Assembly (NCBI RefSeq): GCF_012911015.1
Contig: NZ_WVVV01000001.1
Span: 558,001-622,000, forward strand
Direction of reading: 5' to 3'
Length of the DNA stretch: 64,000 nucleotides
Origin: Chelativorans sp. ZYF759
GTDB lineage: Bacteria; Pseudomonadota; Alphaproteobacteria; Rhizobiales; Rhizobiaceae
The position numbers were made by a program, and so were the translations under genes. Shown one piece after another: positions 1-11,424 of this stretch (position 1 is its first letter; each line of letters begins with the position of its first letter). The notes under the pieces were generated by a model that saw only the letters and a list, made by a program, of their open reading frames with translations, was not told the DNA's origin and searched no databases.

Positions 1-633
1 GTCGATGCCGACGATTGCGGGCCGATGATCCTCGACGCGCTGGTCTGGATCAAGAACAAGATCGACCCGACGCTGACCTTCCGCCGCTCCTGCCGCGAAG
101 GCATCTGCGGGTCCTGCTCCATGAATATCGACGGGACCAACACGCTGGCCTGCACCAAGGGTGCCGACGAGGTGTCGGGTGCGGTCAAGGTCTATCCGCT
201 GCCGCACATGCCGGTGGTCAAGGATCTGGTTCCCGACCTCACCGTGCCCTACGCCCAGCTCTCCTCGATCCAGCCCTGGCTGCAGACGGTCTCGCCCGAG
301 CCCGCCAAGGAATGGGAGCAGAGCCGCGAGGACCGCGCCAAGCTGGACGGGCTTTACGAGTGCATCCTGTGCTTCTGCTGCCAGACGTCCTGCCCGTCCT
401 ATTGGTGGAACGGCGAGCGGTATCTGGGTCCGGCCGTGCTGCTTCAGGCCTATCGCTGGCTGATCGACAGCCGCGACGAGAACACCGGCGAGCGCCTCGA
501 CAATCTCGAGGATCCTTTCCGGCTCTATCGCTGCCACACGATCATGAACTGCACCCAGGCCTGCCCCAAGGGCCTGAACCCGGCCAAGGCGATCGCCGAG
601 ATCAAGAAGATGATGGTCGAGCGGCGGGTCTGA
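1..633 (+). CDS. sdhB: Succinate dehydrogenase iron-sulfur subunit (5' end outside window)
   Basis: This is the iron-sulfur subunit of succinate dehydrogenase (complex II). It passes electrons from the flavoprotein SdhA to quinone on the inner face of the cytoplasmic membrane. The frame is open from base 1, so the N-terminus, about 50 residues by family length, is missing. Counting from base 1, Cys31, Cys36, Cys39 and Cys51 form the [2Fe-2S] site ([10 protein letters not shown] core). The C-terminal half has [12 protein letters not shown] and [14 protein letters not shown], the [4Fe-4S] and [3Fe-4S] ligands. The rest of the sdh operon presumably lies upstream, and nothing on this strand follows closely enough to be co-transcribed with certainty. 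Confidence 0.97.
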   Translation, partial: VDADDCGPMILDALVWIKNKIDPTLTFRRSCREGICGSCSMNIDGTNTLACTKGADEVSGAVKVYPLPHMPVVKDLVPDLTVPYAQLSSIQPWLQTVSPEPAKEWEQSREDRAKLDGLYECILCFCCQTSCPSYWWNGERYLGPAVLLQAYRWLIDSRDENTGERLDNLEDPFRLYRCHTIMNCTQACPKGLNPAKAIAEIKKMMVERRV

Positions 634-741
634 GACCGGTGCATGGCGGGTCTGGAGACGCCGTCACGCAAGCGTGTTGACGGGTTGCGTTGAACCGGAG
701 GCCGTTCGGGTGCGTAATGGCTTCCGAACGGAGGATCCAGA

Positions 742-1344
742 ATGATACGCGCTTTTGCCCTCGCCCTGTCGCTGACCCTGGCTGGCGCTACGTCCACACT
801 TGCCCAGGAGCCGGCACAGGCCATCTTCGCCGGCGGTTGCTTCTGGTGTGTCGAATCGGATTTCGACAAGGTGCCCGGCGTGCTCTCCACGACCTCCGGC
901 TATATTGGCGGAGAGAACGAGAACCCGACCTACGAAAACCACACGGCCTATCGCCACCGCGAAGCCGTCCTGATCGCGTACGACCCGGCGCGTGTGACCT
1001 ACGAGCAGCTGTTGCACTCCTTCTTCCGGTCGGTCGATCCGCTCGATGCCGGCGGCCAGTTCTGCGATCGCGGTTTTTCCTACAGCACGGCCGTCTATGC
1101 GGTGGACGAGACGCAACTGGAGCAGGCGAACGCCGCCAAGGCCGAGGCCGAGGCCACCCTGGGGCAGGAAGTCGCGACAGATATCGTGGCGGCCCCGACC
1201 TTCTGGCCGGCCGAGGAGTACCATCAGGATTATTATCGCAAGAACCCGCTGCGCTATTCCTTCTACCGCAATGCGTGCGGTCGAGATCAGCGGGTCAGGG
1301 ACGTCTGGGGCGACCAGGCGCTTTCCGGCATCGGCGGGAGCTGA
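742..1344 (+). CDS. msrA: Peptide methionine-S-oxide reductase, exported
   Basis: MsrA reduces the S-epimer of methionine sulfoxide in proteins and so repairs oxidative damage. The family active site GCFWC is present with the nucleophile Cys33. The conserved YIGG and YHQDYY segments follow, and the 200-aa length fits. The first 22 residues are a signal peptide (a hydrophobic run ending in TLAQ), so the enzyme should act in the periplasm rather than the cytosol. The start ATG is preceded by an AACGGAGG-like ribosome-binding sequence. The gene stands alone and converges on the amino-acid dehydrogenase downstream. Confidence 0.95.
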   Translation: MIRAFALALSLTLAGATSTLAQEPAQAIFAGGCFWCVESDFDKVPGVLSTTSGYIGGENENPTYENHTAYRHREAVLIAYDPARVTYEQLLHSFFRSVDPLDAGGQFCDRGFSYSTAVYAVDETQLEQANAAKAEAEATLGQEVATDIVAAPTFWPAEEYHQDYYRKNPLRYSFYRNACGRDQRVRDVWGDQALSGIGGS

Positions 1345-1418
1345 TCTCATCGAGGAGCATGCGCGTCCGGCCGGCCTCTGACGGACAGGTCACGGACGCG
1401 CCTCCCCTCGAAAGGAGA

Positions 1419-2540
1419 TCAGCGGCGGCTGGCTGACAGTCGCTCGGCGGCTATTTCCTGCGCGATGTCGTTGGTCGGGCGCCGTTCGGCGTCGGATCGA
1501 CGGAAAATGTCGGCAAGCACTTCCGGAATGCGAGCCACCCGTGCCATGGCATCGGCGCGGTCGTACCCGCCCGGCGCCAATTCGGCCGCGACATTGATCA
1601 GTCCGCCGCCATTGATGACGTAGTCCGGTGCGTAGAGGATGCCGCGTTCCATCAGTAGCCGGGCATCCTCGTGACGGGCAAGCTGGTTGTTGGCCGCGCC
1701 GGCCACGATCTCTGCCTGGATGTGCGGGATCGTTTCCGCGGTGAACAGGCCACCCAGCGCGCAGGGCGCTAGCACGTCTGCGTCTACAGACAGGACCATG
1801 TCGGTGGTTGCGGCCGTGGCACCGAGAGACTTCACCGCGTCTCGGACCCGCGCTTCGTCGAGGTCCGCCACAATCAGCTTCGCGCGCTCCCGGTGGAGTT
1901 TGTCGGCAAGGGCGCGTCCCACCGAACCCAGCCCCTGCACCGCGACCCGGATTCCCTCCAGCCGGTCGGAGCCGCGCCGGTGGGCAACGGCAGCCTTCAG
2001 GCCCAAGAACACGCCCTGCGCGGTCACCGGCGAGGGGTTGCCGCTGCCGCCTTTGGTCGTGCCGGTGACGTTGGGGGTGCGTTCGCGCAGGAAATCGGCG
2101 TCGGCCAGCGTCAGGCCGACATCCTCGCCCGTGAAATACTGACCGTTGAGGGCAAGAAGCATCTCGGCATAGGCCTCGAGGAGCGCTGGGGTCTTGTCGG
2201 TCTTCGAATCGGCGATGATCACCGCCTTGCCGCCACCAAAGGGCATGCCCGCCACCGCGGACTTCAAGGTCATGCCGCGCGAAAGACGCAGTGCGTCGGT
2301 CAGGGCGGCGTCGAAACTGTGGTGCGGCCAGACCCGTGTGCCGCCAAGTGCCGGGCCGAGCGAGGTATCGTGGATCGCCACAATGGCCGTCAGCCCACGC
2401 TCCGTGTCCTGTCCGAGCCATATCTGTTCGTGATTGTCGAAGGCCGCGAGCGCGCTGGCGCGGGCTGTGATGTCGCTGAGTACAAGCGACGACCCCGCTC
2501 TGGGGTTTCTGAGACTGCGTGTTTCGCGCATCTGCAACAT
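1419..2540 (-). CDS. Leucine dehydrogenase-like (Glu/Leu/Phe/Val dehydrogenase family)
   Basis: This is an NAD-dependent oxidative deaminase of hydrophobic amino acids, yielding 2-oxo acids and ammonium. The N-terminal substrate domain has the catalytic lysine region, with Lys93 (MTLKS) and Lys105 in the glycine-rich GGGKAVII. The C-terminal Rossmann domain carries GLGSVG at about residue 203 and the conserved NNQLA stretch. At 373 aa it matches leucine/valine dehydrogenases rather than the longer glutamate enzymes. The exact amino acid cannot be read from sequence. Met4 is an alternative start. The next gene on this strand (OsmC) is 147 bases upstream, so co-transcription is uncertain. Confidence 0.88.
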   Translation of the reverse strand: MLQMRETRSLRNPRAGSSLVLSDITARASALAAFDNHEQIWLGQDTERGLTAIVAIHDTSLGPALGGTRVWPHHSFDAALTDALRLSRGMTLKSAVAGMPFGGGKAVIIADSKTDKTPALLEAYAEMLLALNGQYFTGEDVGLTLADADFLRERTPNVTGTTKGGSGNPSPVTAQGVFLGLKAAVAHRRGSDRLEGIRVAVQGLGSVGRALADKLHRERAKLIVADLDEARVRDAVKSLGATAATTDMVLSVDADVLAPCALGGLFTAETIPHIQAEIVAGAANNQLARHEDARLLMERGILYAPDYVINGGGLINVAAELAPGGYDRADAMARVARIPEVLADIFRRSDAERRPTNDIAQEIAAERLSASRR

Positions 2541-2686
2541 GTCGTTCCTCCCGGTATCTCACCTAGAGGAAGAATAACCAGAGCGACGCTTTTTTGGTTG
2601 CGAATGCGCCCGTCTGGCGGACAGCGCATTGCGCCGGAGACCCTCGCGCGTTGCGATTATTTCGCGCGAGGGCGATTTGCCGGCCG

Positions 2687-3112
2687 TCAGGCCAGGGTGG
2701 CGTCGAGCGAGATATCGATGGCGCCCAGCGCCTTGGAGACCGGGCAATTGGCCTTTGCCTTTTCGGCCAGTTCCATGAACTTGGCCTCCTCGATGCCGGG
2801 AACGGAGCCCTTCAGCGTGATGGCGCTGCCGGTGATGCCCGTGCCTGGCACCAGCGTGACCACCGCCTTTGCCTCCAGGCTGTCGGGCGGCGTGCCGTTT
2901 TCGGTCAGAAAGGCCGAGAGCTGCATGGCAAAGCACCCGGCATGGGCGGCTGCGATCAGTTCCTCCGGGTTGGTGCCCGCCTTGCCGCTCTCATCCTCGA
3001 AACGAGCCTTCACGGAATAGGGGGTGGCGGAGAGCACGCTGCTTTGTGAATCCAGCGTGCCGCTGCCTTCCTTGATGGTGCCTTTCCAGACTGCTGTGGC
3101 GTGTCGCTGCAT
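2687..3112 (-). CDS. OsmC family peroxiredoxin
   Basis: OsmC/Ohr proteins detoxify organic hydroperoxides with a pair of cysteines. Both are present: Cys60 in the AAAHAGCFA motif and Cys123 in KANCPVSKAL. The 141-aa length is typical. The frame stays open for 80 codons further upstream, but that extension is arginine-rich shadow sequence, and family proteins begin at about MQRHATAVWKG, so I start at 3112. In sequence it is closer to OsmC than to Ohr. It probably acts in the cytoplasm under osmotic or oxidative stress. Confidence 0.9.
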   Translation of the reverse strand: MQRHATAVWKGTIKEGSGTLDSQSSVLSATPYSVKARFEDESGKAGTNPEELIAAAHAGCFAMQLSAFLTENGTPPDSLEAKAVVTLVPGTGITGSAITLKGSVPGIEEAKFMELAEKAKANCPVSKALGAIDISLDATLA

Positions 3113-3206
3113 GTGTCGTCTCCCTGTACCGGTCGGGTGTTGATGGCGCGATAGGCGCCGAGCCCCCAACATAGGGTCTGCAGGTGGCAGCGACCACCGT
3201 TGCCGG

Positions 3207-4469
3207 TCAGATCGCTTCGCCCCGAAGAAGTCGGGGGGCGGGTCCGGCCATCCCGGCAAGGCCCGAGGCCTGTCGGATGAAGAAACTCTTGAGGCCCGGC
3301 ATGCGGTCCACCAGGCCCAGCCCGATGTCACGCACGGCGCGGATCGGCGCAATGTCGTTGGAGAACAGTCGGTTCAGCACGTCCGTGGTCACCCCCATCT
3401 GGAAGGTGTCGAAACGCCGCCAGCTCTCGTAGCGCTGCAGAATGTCGAGCGCGCCGAAATCGGTGCCGAGCCGGTCGGCCTCGACCACGACCTCAGCCAA
3501 GGCTGCTGCATCCTTAAAGCCGAGATTGAGCCCCTGCCCGGCGATGGGATGGATGCCATGGGCCGAGTCGCCGGCGAGCGCCAGCCGAGGGCGAACGAAG
3601 TCGCGAGCCAGGGTCAGCCCGAGCGGCCAGGCACGCGGCGTTCCCTCGACGCGTATCTCGCCGAGCTTGAGGCCGAAACGCTGTTCGAGCTCATGTTCGA
3701 AGATCAGCGCGTCTTCCTTGACCAGCCGATCGGCGTCCTCAGTCCGCTCTGTCCAGACGATGGATGATCGGTTGCCGGTCAAGGGCAGGATGGCGAAGGG
3801 GCCGGCCGGCAGGAAATGCTCCTCCGCGCGGCCGTTATGAGGGCGCTCATGAGCGATGGTGCAGACGATACCGGACTGGCCGTACTGCCACTCAACCGTC
3901 CGGATGCCGGCCATGTCGCGCAGGCGGGAGCGGACGCCGTCGCAGGCGATCACAAGGCGAGCCTCGAACGTCCGGCCGTCGGAAAGTTGAAGGCGCGCGT
4001 GGACGGGATCGATATCCAGCCCGGTTGCCGTCATTCCAGGCAGAATTTCGATGCCCAGTTCCTTCGCGCGACGGCGCAGCGCGCCATTGAGCGCGCGGTT
4101 GGGGACCATGTGCGCAAAGGGTTCGCCGGGGGCGACTTCGCCGTCAAAGGTGAGAAAAACCGGGCGAACAGGGTCGGCCGTCCGGGAATCCGTCACGATC
4201 ATCTCGGTGATCGCCTGCGCCTCCGGCGCGATCTCCTCCCAGCAGCCGAGGCTCTCCAACATGCGACCGGCGGCAGCCGCGATAGCCGAGGCGCGCGTGT
4301 CGTTCTTCCAGACCTCCGGCGGCGCGGCGTCCACGACGACGACACTGAGACTTGGCCGGGCGGCGGCTATCGACACGGCGGTCGCAAGGCCGACATAGCC
4401 GGCGCCGACCACGACCACGTCGAAGGCTTCTTTCCCGCTCTCGCTGGTGGTCGAACTCACTCCGGTCAT
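3207..4469 (-). CDS. UbiH/UbiF/COQ6-family FAD-dependent hydroxylase
   Basis: This is a class A flavoprotein monooxygenase of the type that hydroxylates the ubiquinone ring during coenzyme Q synthesis. The N-terminal dinucleotide fold is VVVVGAGYVGLATAV. A DG motif lies mid-protein (ACDGVRSRLR). The C-terminal FAD motif is LALAGDSAHGIHPIAGQGLNLGFKDA. Alphaproteobacteria use one or two relaxed-specificity members (UbiL/UbiM types), so I give no gene symbol. I chose the ATG at 4469 because GGAG lies 8 bases upstream. The GTG nine bases earlier would sit on top of that ribosome-binding site. Confidence 0.88.
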   Translation of the reverse strand: MTGVSSTTSESGKEAFDVVVVGAGYVGLATAVSIAAARPSLSVVVVDAAPPEVWKNDTRASAIAAAAGRMLESLGCWEEIAPEAQAITEMIVTDSRTADPVRPVFLTFDGEVAPGEPFAHMVPNRALNGALRRRAKELGIEILPGMTATGLDIDPVHARLQLSDGRTFEARLVIACDGVRSRLRDMAGIRTVEWQYGQSGIVCTIAHERPHNGRAEEHFLPAGPFAILPLTGNRSSIVWTERTEDADRLVKEDALIFEHELEQRFGLKLGEIRVEGTPRAWPLGLTLARDFVRPRLALAGDSAHGIHPIAGQGLNLGFKDAAALAEVVVEADRLGTDFGALDILQRYESWRRFDTFQMGVTTDVLNRLFSNDIAPIRAVRDIGLGLVDRMPGLKSFFIRQASGLAGMAGPAPRLLRGEAI

Positions 4470-4575
4470 CGCCCGCACTCCGCTAGAATCTCACAAACCT
4501 TGACTTGCCACCCGAACCTGTCGGAAATCCGGCAGCCTCACTGGCAACGACATCAACCGACACGGAACATCATCA

Positions 4576-5451
4576 ATGACATCGGCCATGCAGGAGCTTC
4601 TGTCCATACTCGACCTGGAGAGGCTGGAGCACAACCTGTTTCGTGGTCGCAGCCCGCAGGTCGGCTGGCAGCGCGTGTTCGGCGGGCAGGTCATCAGCCA
4701 GGCCCTCGTTGCCGCCCAGCGCACCGTCGAAGGCGCGCGTTTCGTCCATTCGCTCCACTGCTATTTCATGCTGCCGGGCGATCCCGCCGTGCCGATCGTC
4801 TACCAGGTCGACCGGCTTCGCGACGGAGGCTCCTTCACCACGCGGCGGGTGACCGCCATCCAGCACGGCCACGCCATCTTTTCGCTGGAATGCTCTTTCC
4901 ATGTCGAGGAAGAAGGGATGGAGCATCAGATGCCCATGCCTCTCGATGTGCCGCCACCTGAAGAGTTGAAGACCCAGTTCGAGCTGATCGAATCGAGCGG
5001 CCTCGACATTCCCGATGCGATCCGCAAGTTCTGGGCGCGCGAACGCCCGCTCGAAATCAAGCCGGTCAACCTGGCGCATTACGTCAGTCGCGAGAAGCTG
5101 GAACCCGTCCAGCACGTCTGGGTTCGCATGACGGGCGAAGTGCCGGACGACCGGCACCTGCAGGCCGCCATCCTGGCCTATCTCTCCGACATGACGCTGC
5201 TCGACACCTCGACCTTCCCCCATGGCAGGTCGGGATTCGACCCGCAGATCCAGATGGCGAGTCTCGACCACGCGATGTGGTTCCACCGCACGCACCCGCT
5301 CGACGACTGGCTGCTCTACACGGCCGACAGCCCCAATGCGATCGGCTCGCGCGGCTTTTCGCGGGGACTGCTCTATTCGCGGGACGGGACCCTCGTCGCC
5401 TCTACCGCGCAGGAGGGCCTGGTGCGGCTGCGCAAGAAGCCTACGAAGTAG
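4576..5451 (+). CDS. tesB: Acyl-CoA thioesterase II
   Basis: TesB hydrolyses acyl-CoA to free acid and CoA. It folds as a double hot-dog. The N-terminal hot-dog contains GWQRVFGGQVISQALVAA and the FTTRRV segment. The C-terminal half has LAYLSDMTLLDT, with the family's catalytic Asp, and a QEGLVR ending with the catalytic Gln. At 291 aa it has the usual TesB length. It is transcribed divergently from the UbiH-type gene across about 105 bases. Confidence 0.93.
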   Translation: MTSAMQELLSILDLERLEHNLFRGRSPQVGWQRVFGGQVISQALVAAQRTVEGARFVHSLHCYFMLPGDPAVPIVYQVDRLRDGGSFTTRRVTAIQHGHAIFSLECSFHVEEEGMEHQMPMPLDVPPPEELKTQFELIESSGLDIPDAIRKFWARERPLEIKPVNLAHYVSREKLEPVQHVWVRMTGEVPDDRHLQAAILAYLSDMTLLDTSTFPHGRSGFDPQIQMASLDHAMWFHRTHPLDDWLLYTADSPNAIGSRGFSRGLLYSRDGTLVASTAQEGLVRLRKKPTK

Positions 5452-5495
5452 GCAAAATCGCAAAAATGCACATTTCTTAGGCTGTCTGGTTGCTG

Positions 5496-5512
5496 CATGT
5501 GCGAAGCACATG
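5496..5512 (+). promoter_or_regulatory. Palindrome, possible NtrC enhancer site
   Basis: CATGTGC-GAA-GCACATG is a perfect 7-bp inverted repeat 59 bases upstream of the sigma-54 promoter of glnK-amtB. NtrC dimers bind GC-rich dyads at about this distance. The arms do not exactly match the classic TGCACC-N5-GGTGCA site, so the NtrC assignment is inference from position and symmetry. Confidence 0.45.
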
Positions 5513-5570
5513 GCAGGCTTCCGCGCCGGAACCCTTTGTTTACAAGCTGTTGAGGGGCGTGGCGCCGATG

Positions 5571-5585
5571 TGGCACGGCTCTTGA
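5571..5585 (+). promoter_or_regulatory. Sigma-54 promoter of glnK-amtB
   Basis: TGGCACGGCTCTTGA fits the sigma-54 consensus TGGCACG-N4-TTGC except for the last base. The -24 GG and -12 region are correctly spaced. Transcription would begin near 5597, giving a leader of about 75 bases before glnK. This matches the known nitrogen control of glnK-amtB operons. Confidence 0.8.
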
Positions 5586-5671
5586 TTCACCCTTGTCATC
5601 TCCGGCCGCTTCTGGCGGTCGGCGACGTCCTGCACATGCGGGGGACACGCAACAGCGAAGGGTGAAACCTG

Positions 5672-6010
5672 ATGAAAATCGTGATGGCAATCATCAAGCC
5701 GTTCAAGCTCGACGAGGTGCGCGAGGCGCTCACCGGAGTCGGGATCCAGGGGCTGACCGTCACCGAAGTCAAAGGCTACGGACGGCAGAAGGGGCATACG
5801 GAGATTTATCGCGGCGCCGAATACGCAGTGAGCTTCCTGCCCAAGATCAAGATCGAAATCGCCGTCCCGGACGAACTGGCGGACAAGGCCGTGGAGGCGA
5901 TCTCCACCGCGGCCAAGACCGGTCAGATCGGCGACGGCAAGGTCTTTGTCTACGGACTCGACCAGGCGGTGCGCATCCGCACCGGCGAGACCGACGCAGA
6001 CGCGCTCTAG
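5672..6010 (+). CDS. glnK: Nitrogen regulatory protein P-II (GlnK)
   Basis: This trimeric PII signalling protein senses 2-oxoglutarate and ATP/ADP and is uridylylated by GlnD. It blocks the AmtB channel when ammonium is plentiful. At 112 aa it has the exact family length. Tyr51 sits in the T-loop (RGAEYAVSFLPK), and the B-loop sequence TGQIGDGKVFV follows. The start has an AAGGGTGAAACCTG leader. amtB begins 28 bases downstream, the usual glnK-amtB pairing, and both are served by the sigma-54 promoter upstream. I call it GlnK rather than GlnB because of this linkage. Confidence 0.97.
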   Translation: MKIVMAIIKPFKLDEVREALTGVGIQGLTVTEVKGYGRQKGHTEIYRGAEYAVSFLPKIKIEIAVPDELADKAVEAISTAAKTGQIGDGKVFVYGLDQAVRIRTGETDADAL

Positions 6011-6038
6011 GCGGCGCTTAGCTTCAATGGAGATTGCT

Positions 6039-7406
6039 ATGAAAATTCCGACTCTCATTTCAGGCGTGCGGGCGGCTGCGGCCTCCGCCGCGCTGACCGC
6101 CTTCATGGCGCTGCCTGCCTGGGCGCAGGACGCCGCAGAGGAGGTCGCCGAGGAGGTGACAGAGGCCGCACCGGCTTTTGCATCCGCTGACGAAACCGCG
6201 TTCATCTTCAACACCCTACTGTTCCTGCTGGGCGGCATCCTGGTCATGTGGATGGCGGCGGGCTTCGCCATGCTGGAAGCCGGCATGGTGCGCACCAAGA
6301 ACACCGCCATGCAGCTGACCAAGAATGTCGGCCTCTATTCGATCGCCGGCATCATGTACTGGGCGCTCGGCTATTCGATCATGTATGTCGATGTCGGCTC
6401 CTATGTCGGCACGTTCTGGCCCTATAGCTGGCCGGAAGCCGGCGCCACCAACGAGGGCGACTATTCGGTGGCCTCCGACTGGTTCTTCCAGATGGTGTTC
6501 GTCGCGACCGCGGCGTCGATCGTCTCGGGTACGGTTGCCGAGCGCGTGAAGCTGTGGCCCTTCTTCATCTTCGTCGTGGTGCTCACCGGTATCCTCTATC
6601 CCATCACGGGCGCGTGGACCTGGGGCGAGGGCTGGCTCGATGCGATGGGCTTCTCCGACTTCGCCGGTTCGACCATCGTGCACTCCGTCGGTGGCTGGGC
6701 AGCGCTTGCCGGTGCCATCGTGATCGGCGCGCGCGCCGGCAAATATGGCGCCGACGGTTCGGTTCACCCGATCCCCGGTTCCAACATGGCACTCGCCACG
6801 CTCGGCGTGTTCATCCTGTGGCTCGGCTGGTTCGGCTTCAACGGTGCCTCGCAGCTCGCCATGGGTACAAACGCCGACATCTCCGACATCAGCCGCATCT
6901 TCGCCAACACCAACCTGGCAGCGGCCGGTGGCGTGGTCGCCGCGCTCATCCTGACGCAGCTGGTCTATGGCAAGGTCGACATCACCATGGTGCTGAACGG
7001 CGCCCTGGCAGGCCTCGTCGCCATCACGGCAGAGCCGCTGACGCCTGGACCTTTCGCGGCCATCATCATCGGCGCCGTCGGCGGTGCGATCGTGGTCTTC
7101 TCGGTCCCGCTGCTCGACAAGCTGAAGATCGATGACGTGGTCGGTGCGATCCCGGTCCACCTTCTGGCCGGCATCTGGGGCACGCTCGTGGTTCCCGTCA
7201 CCAATGGTGACGCTTCCTTCGGGGTCCAGATCATCGGCATCGTGGCCATGGGCGCGTTCGCCTTCATCGCCTCGTTCATCGTGTGGATGATCCTGAAGGT
7301 CACCATCGGCGTGCGCGTCAGCCCCGAAGACGAGATGACGGGACTCGACGTCGCCGAAATCGGCGTGGAAGCCTATCCCGAGTTCACGGGCGGAAACGTT
7401 CGCTGA
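6039..7406 (+). CDS. amtB: Ammonium transporter
   Basis: This Amt-family trimeric ammonium channel of the cytoplasmic membrane is 455 aa from the chosen start. A cleavable signal peptide ends near PAWAQ and is followed by an acidic linker and eleven membrane spans. The pore twin histidines are visible in TIVHSVGGWAAL and IPVHLLAGIWGT, and TKNTAMQLTKN is in the first helix. I chose ATG 6039 because GGAG lies 6 bases upstream. ATG 6027 is in frame but has no ribosome-binding site. GlnK from the gene upstream should gate it. Confidence 0.96.
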   Translation: MKIPTLISGVRAAAASAALTAFMALPAWAQDAAEEVAEEVTEAAPAFASADETAFIFNTLLFLLGGILVMWMAAGFAMLEAGMVRTKNTAMQLTKNVGLYSIAGIMYWALGYSIMYVDVGSYVGTFWPYSWPEAGATNEGDYSVASDWFFQMVFVATAASIVSGTVAERVKLWPFFIFVVVLTGILYPITGAWTWGEGWLDAMGFSDFAGSTIVHSVGGWAALAGAIVIGARAGKYGADGSVHPIPGSNMALATLGVFILWLGWFGFNGASQLAMGTNADISDISRIFANTNLAAAGGVVAALILTQLVYGKVDITMVLNGALAGLVAITAEPLTPGPFAAIIIGAVGGAIVVFSVPLLDKLKIDDVVGAIPVHLLAGIWGTLVVPVTNGDASFGVQIIGIVAMGAFAFIASFIVWMILKVTIGVRVSPEDEMTGLDVAEIGVEAYPEFTGGNVR

Positions 7407-7446
7407 ACCGGACTCACTCGCGGCAGGTGTTGCCGTCACAAGCTGG

Positions 7447-7477
7447 AAGGACCCGGTTCGCCGGGTCCTTCTTTTTT
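7447..7477 (+). terminator. Rho-independent terminator of glnK-amtB
   Basis: A perfect 10-bp stem AAGGACCCGG / CCGGGTCCTT (7447-7456 and 7461-7470) is closed by a TTCG tetraloop and followed by CTTTTTT. It lies 40 bases after the amtB stop. Confidence 0.95.
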
Positions 7478-7594
7478 GGACCGGACGCTTGCACCGGTGA
7501 TGGGCGCGTGACATTGGAATCCAGGCTCCAGACACGCTTCATGCTGCTGGACTTGCCTGCGTTTCATGAAGCTCGGGCAGGCGACCCGGCATGA

Positions 7595-8629
7595 ATGGAG
7601 TTTCCAGTGGAAGGCAATCTCAGCCCGTTCGGCATGAGCCGGTTGGTAAGAGGGCTCGTCGAGATTCACCACAGGCCATCGCGCTGGCTGATCGCCGTCG
7701 TTTCCTTCCTTTTTGCCTTCGGGCTCAGATACCTGATCGATGACATTCTTCCGCCAGGGTTTCCGTTCCTGACGTTCTTCCCTGCCGTGATCCTGACCAC
7801 TTTCATCGGCGGGCTGGGCCCCGGCATGCTCGTCGTGGTGGCCTCGGCGCTGGCATCCTGGTTCTTCTTCATTCCTCCCTTCAACGGATTGGGGATAGAC
7901 GGCCCCGCGGCGCTCGCGCTCGGTTTCTTCGTCGCCGTGGCGATTGTCGACGTGGCGATCATCCATCTGATGTTCAAATGGTTGCTCGCCCTCGACAGGG
8001 AGCGCGAATTCAGCCGCCAGCTGGCGTCGTCCCGGGATCTGATGTTCCAGGAGATGCAGCACCGAATCTCGAACAATCTTTCCGTCGTGTCGTCCCTGCT
8101 GCGCATGCAACGAAGGGCCGTGCAGGATGAGGCGGCGATCAAGGCGCTGGACGCCGCGGCGACGCGGCTCGCCCTGATCAGCAGGATCCATCGCAAGCTC
8201 CACAATCCCGATGGCCAGCAGCTGCCCTTCGCCGCGTTCCTGGAGGATCTATGTCGCGATATGCTCGAAGCGGCGGGTGAGCAGGGCAACATCACGTGCA
8301 TCGTGCAAGGTGACGAACTCTACCTGTCTTCCGACCGGGCCGTGCCGGTGGCGCTCATCGTGGCCGAGCTGGTGTCCAATTCGCTCGAGCACGGCTTTCG
8401 GGGACGACAAGAGGGAACCATCAAGGTCGACCTGCGCAAGCAGTCCAATGAGGAAGTGGTGCTGACGATCAGTGACGATGGGGCAGGGCTGCCGGACGGT
8501 TTCGACCTGGCTTCCGTCCGCAGCCTGGGGTTGCTGGTCGCCCGACAGCTTTCGGAGCAGATCGGGGCCTCCTTCTCGATGCTGTCGGCGGAAGGCTCGG
8601 TCTCCGAAATCCGCTTTCACGACCTCTGA
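7595..8629 (+). CDS. Membrane sensor histidine kinase (DUF4118 + HisKA_2 + HATPase)
   Basis: This 344-aa sensor kinase has four closely packed membrane helices at about residues 30-130, resembling the KdpD-type DUF4118 sensor. A HisKA_2 dimerisation domain follows, with phosphoacceptor His156 in FQEMQHRISNNL. The ATPase domain has N-box AELVSNSLEHGF and G-box SDDGAGLPDG. HisKA_2 kinases often signal to PhyR-type or single-domain regulators, but no response regulator is adjacent. The signal is unknown. The glnK-amtB terminator separates it from the upstream operon. Confidence 0.85.
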   Translation: MEFPVEGNLSPFGMSRLVRGLVEIHHRPSRWLIAVVSFLFAFGLRYLIDDILPPGFPFLTFFPAVILTTFIGGLGPGMLVVVASALASWFFFIPPFNGLGIDGPAALALGFFVAVAIVDVAIIHLMFKWLLALDREREFSRQLASSRDLMFQEMQHRISNNLSVVSSLLRMQRRAVQDEAAIKALDAAATRLALISRIHRKLHNPDGQQLPFAAFLEDLCRDMLEAAGEQGNITCIVQGDELYLSSDRAVPVALIVAELVSNSLEHGFRGRQEGTIKVDLRKQSNEEVVLTISDDGAGLPDGFDLASVRSLGLLVARQLSEQIGASFSMLSAEGSVSEIRFHDL

Positions 8630-8655
8630 CCTTCGACCTCTCGCCCCCTGCATGG

Positions 8656-8670
8656 TTAATGCCGCCTTAA
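8656..8670 (+). promoter_or_regulatory. CtrA-type box before ftsK
   Basis: TTAA-TGCCGCC-TTAA has the exact TTAA-N7-TTAA layout of the CtrA binding site that controls cell-cycle genes in alphaproteobacteria. It lies 72 bases upstream of the ftsK start. Function is inferred from the match and the target gene. Confidence 0.6.
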
Positions 8671-8742
8671 CCTAACGCCGCATAGATTACCGAAAACCGC
8701 CTGCTGCTGGAGGCGGCGTGTTCAAGGTATCGAGGTGGGTCC

Positions 8743-11307
<2,565 letters not shown>

Positions 11308-11424
11308 GGGGCCAGGGAACGACTTCGCAGGCAGGACATTTTTCGACTGCCCCTGCCAAGGACCGGCCCAACTTCAGCCAAACTGGCCGCCTAGATGACC
11401 ATCATCAGCCAGGATGACCGAGAC

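Noticed and set aside
6216-7535. 439-codon open frame opposite amtB
   Set aside because: It would run through the glnK-amtB terminator and shows only mirror-frame composition.
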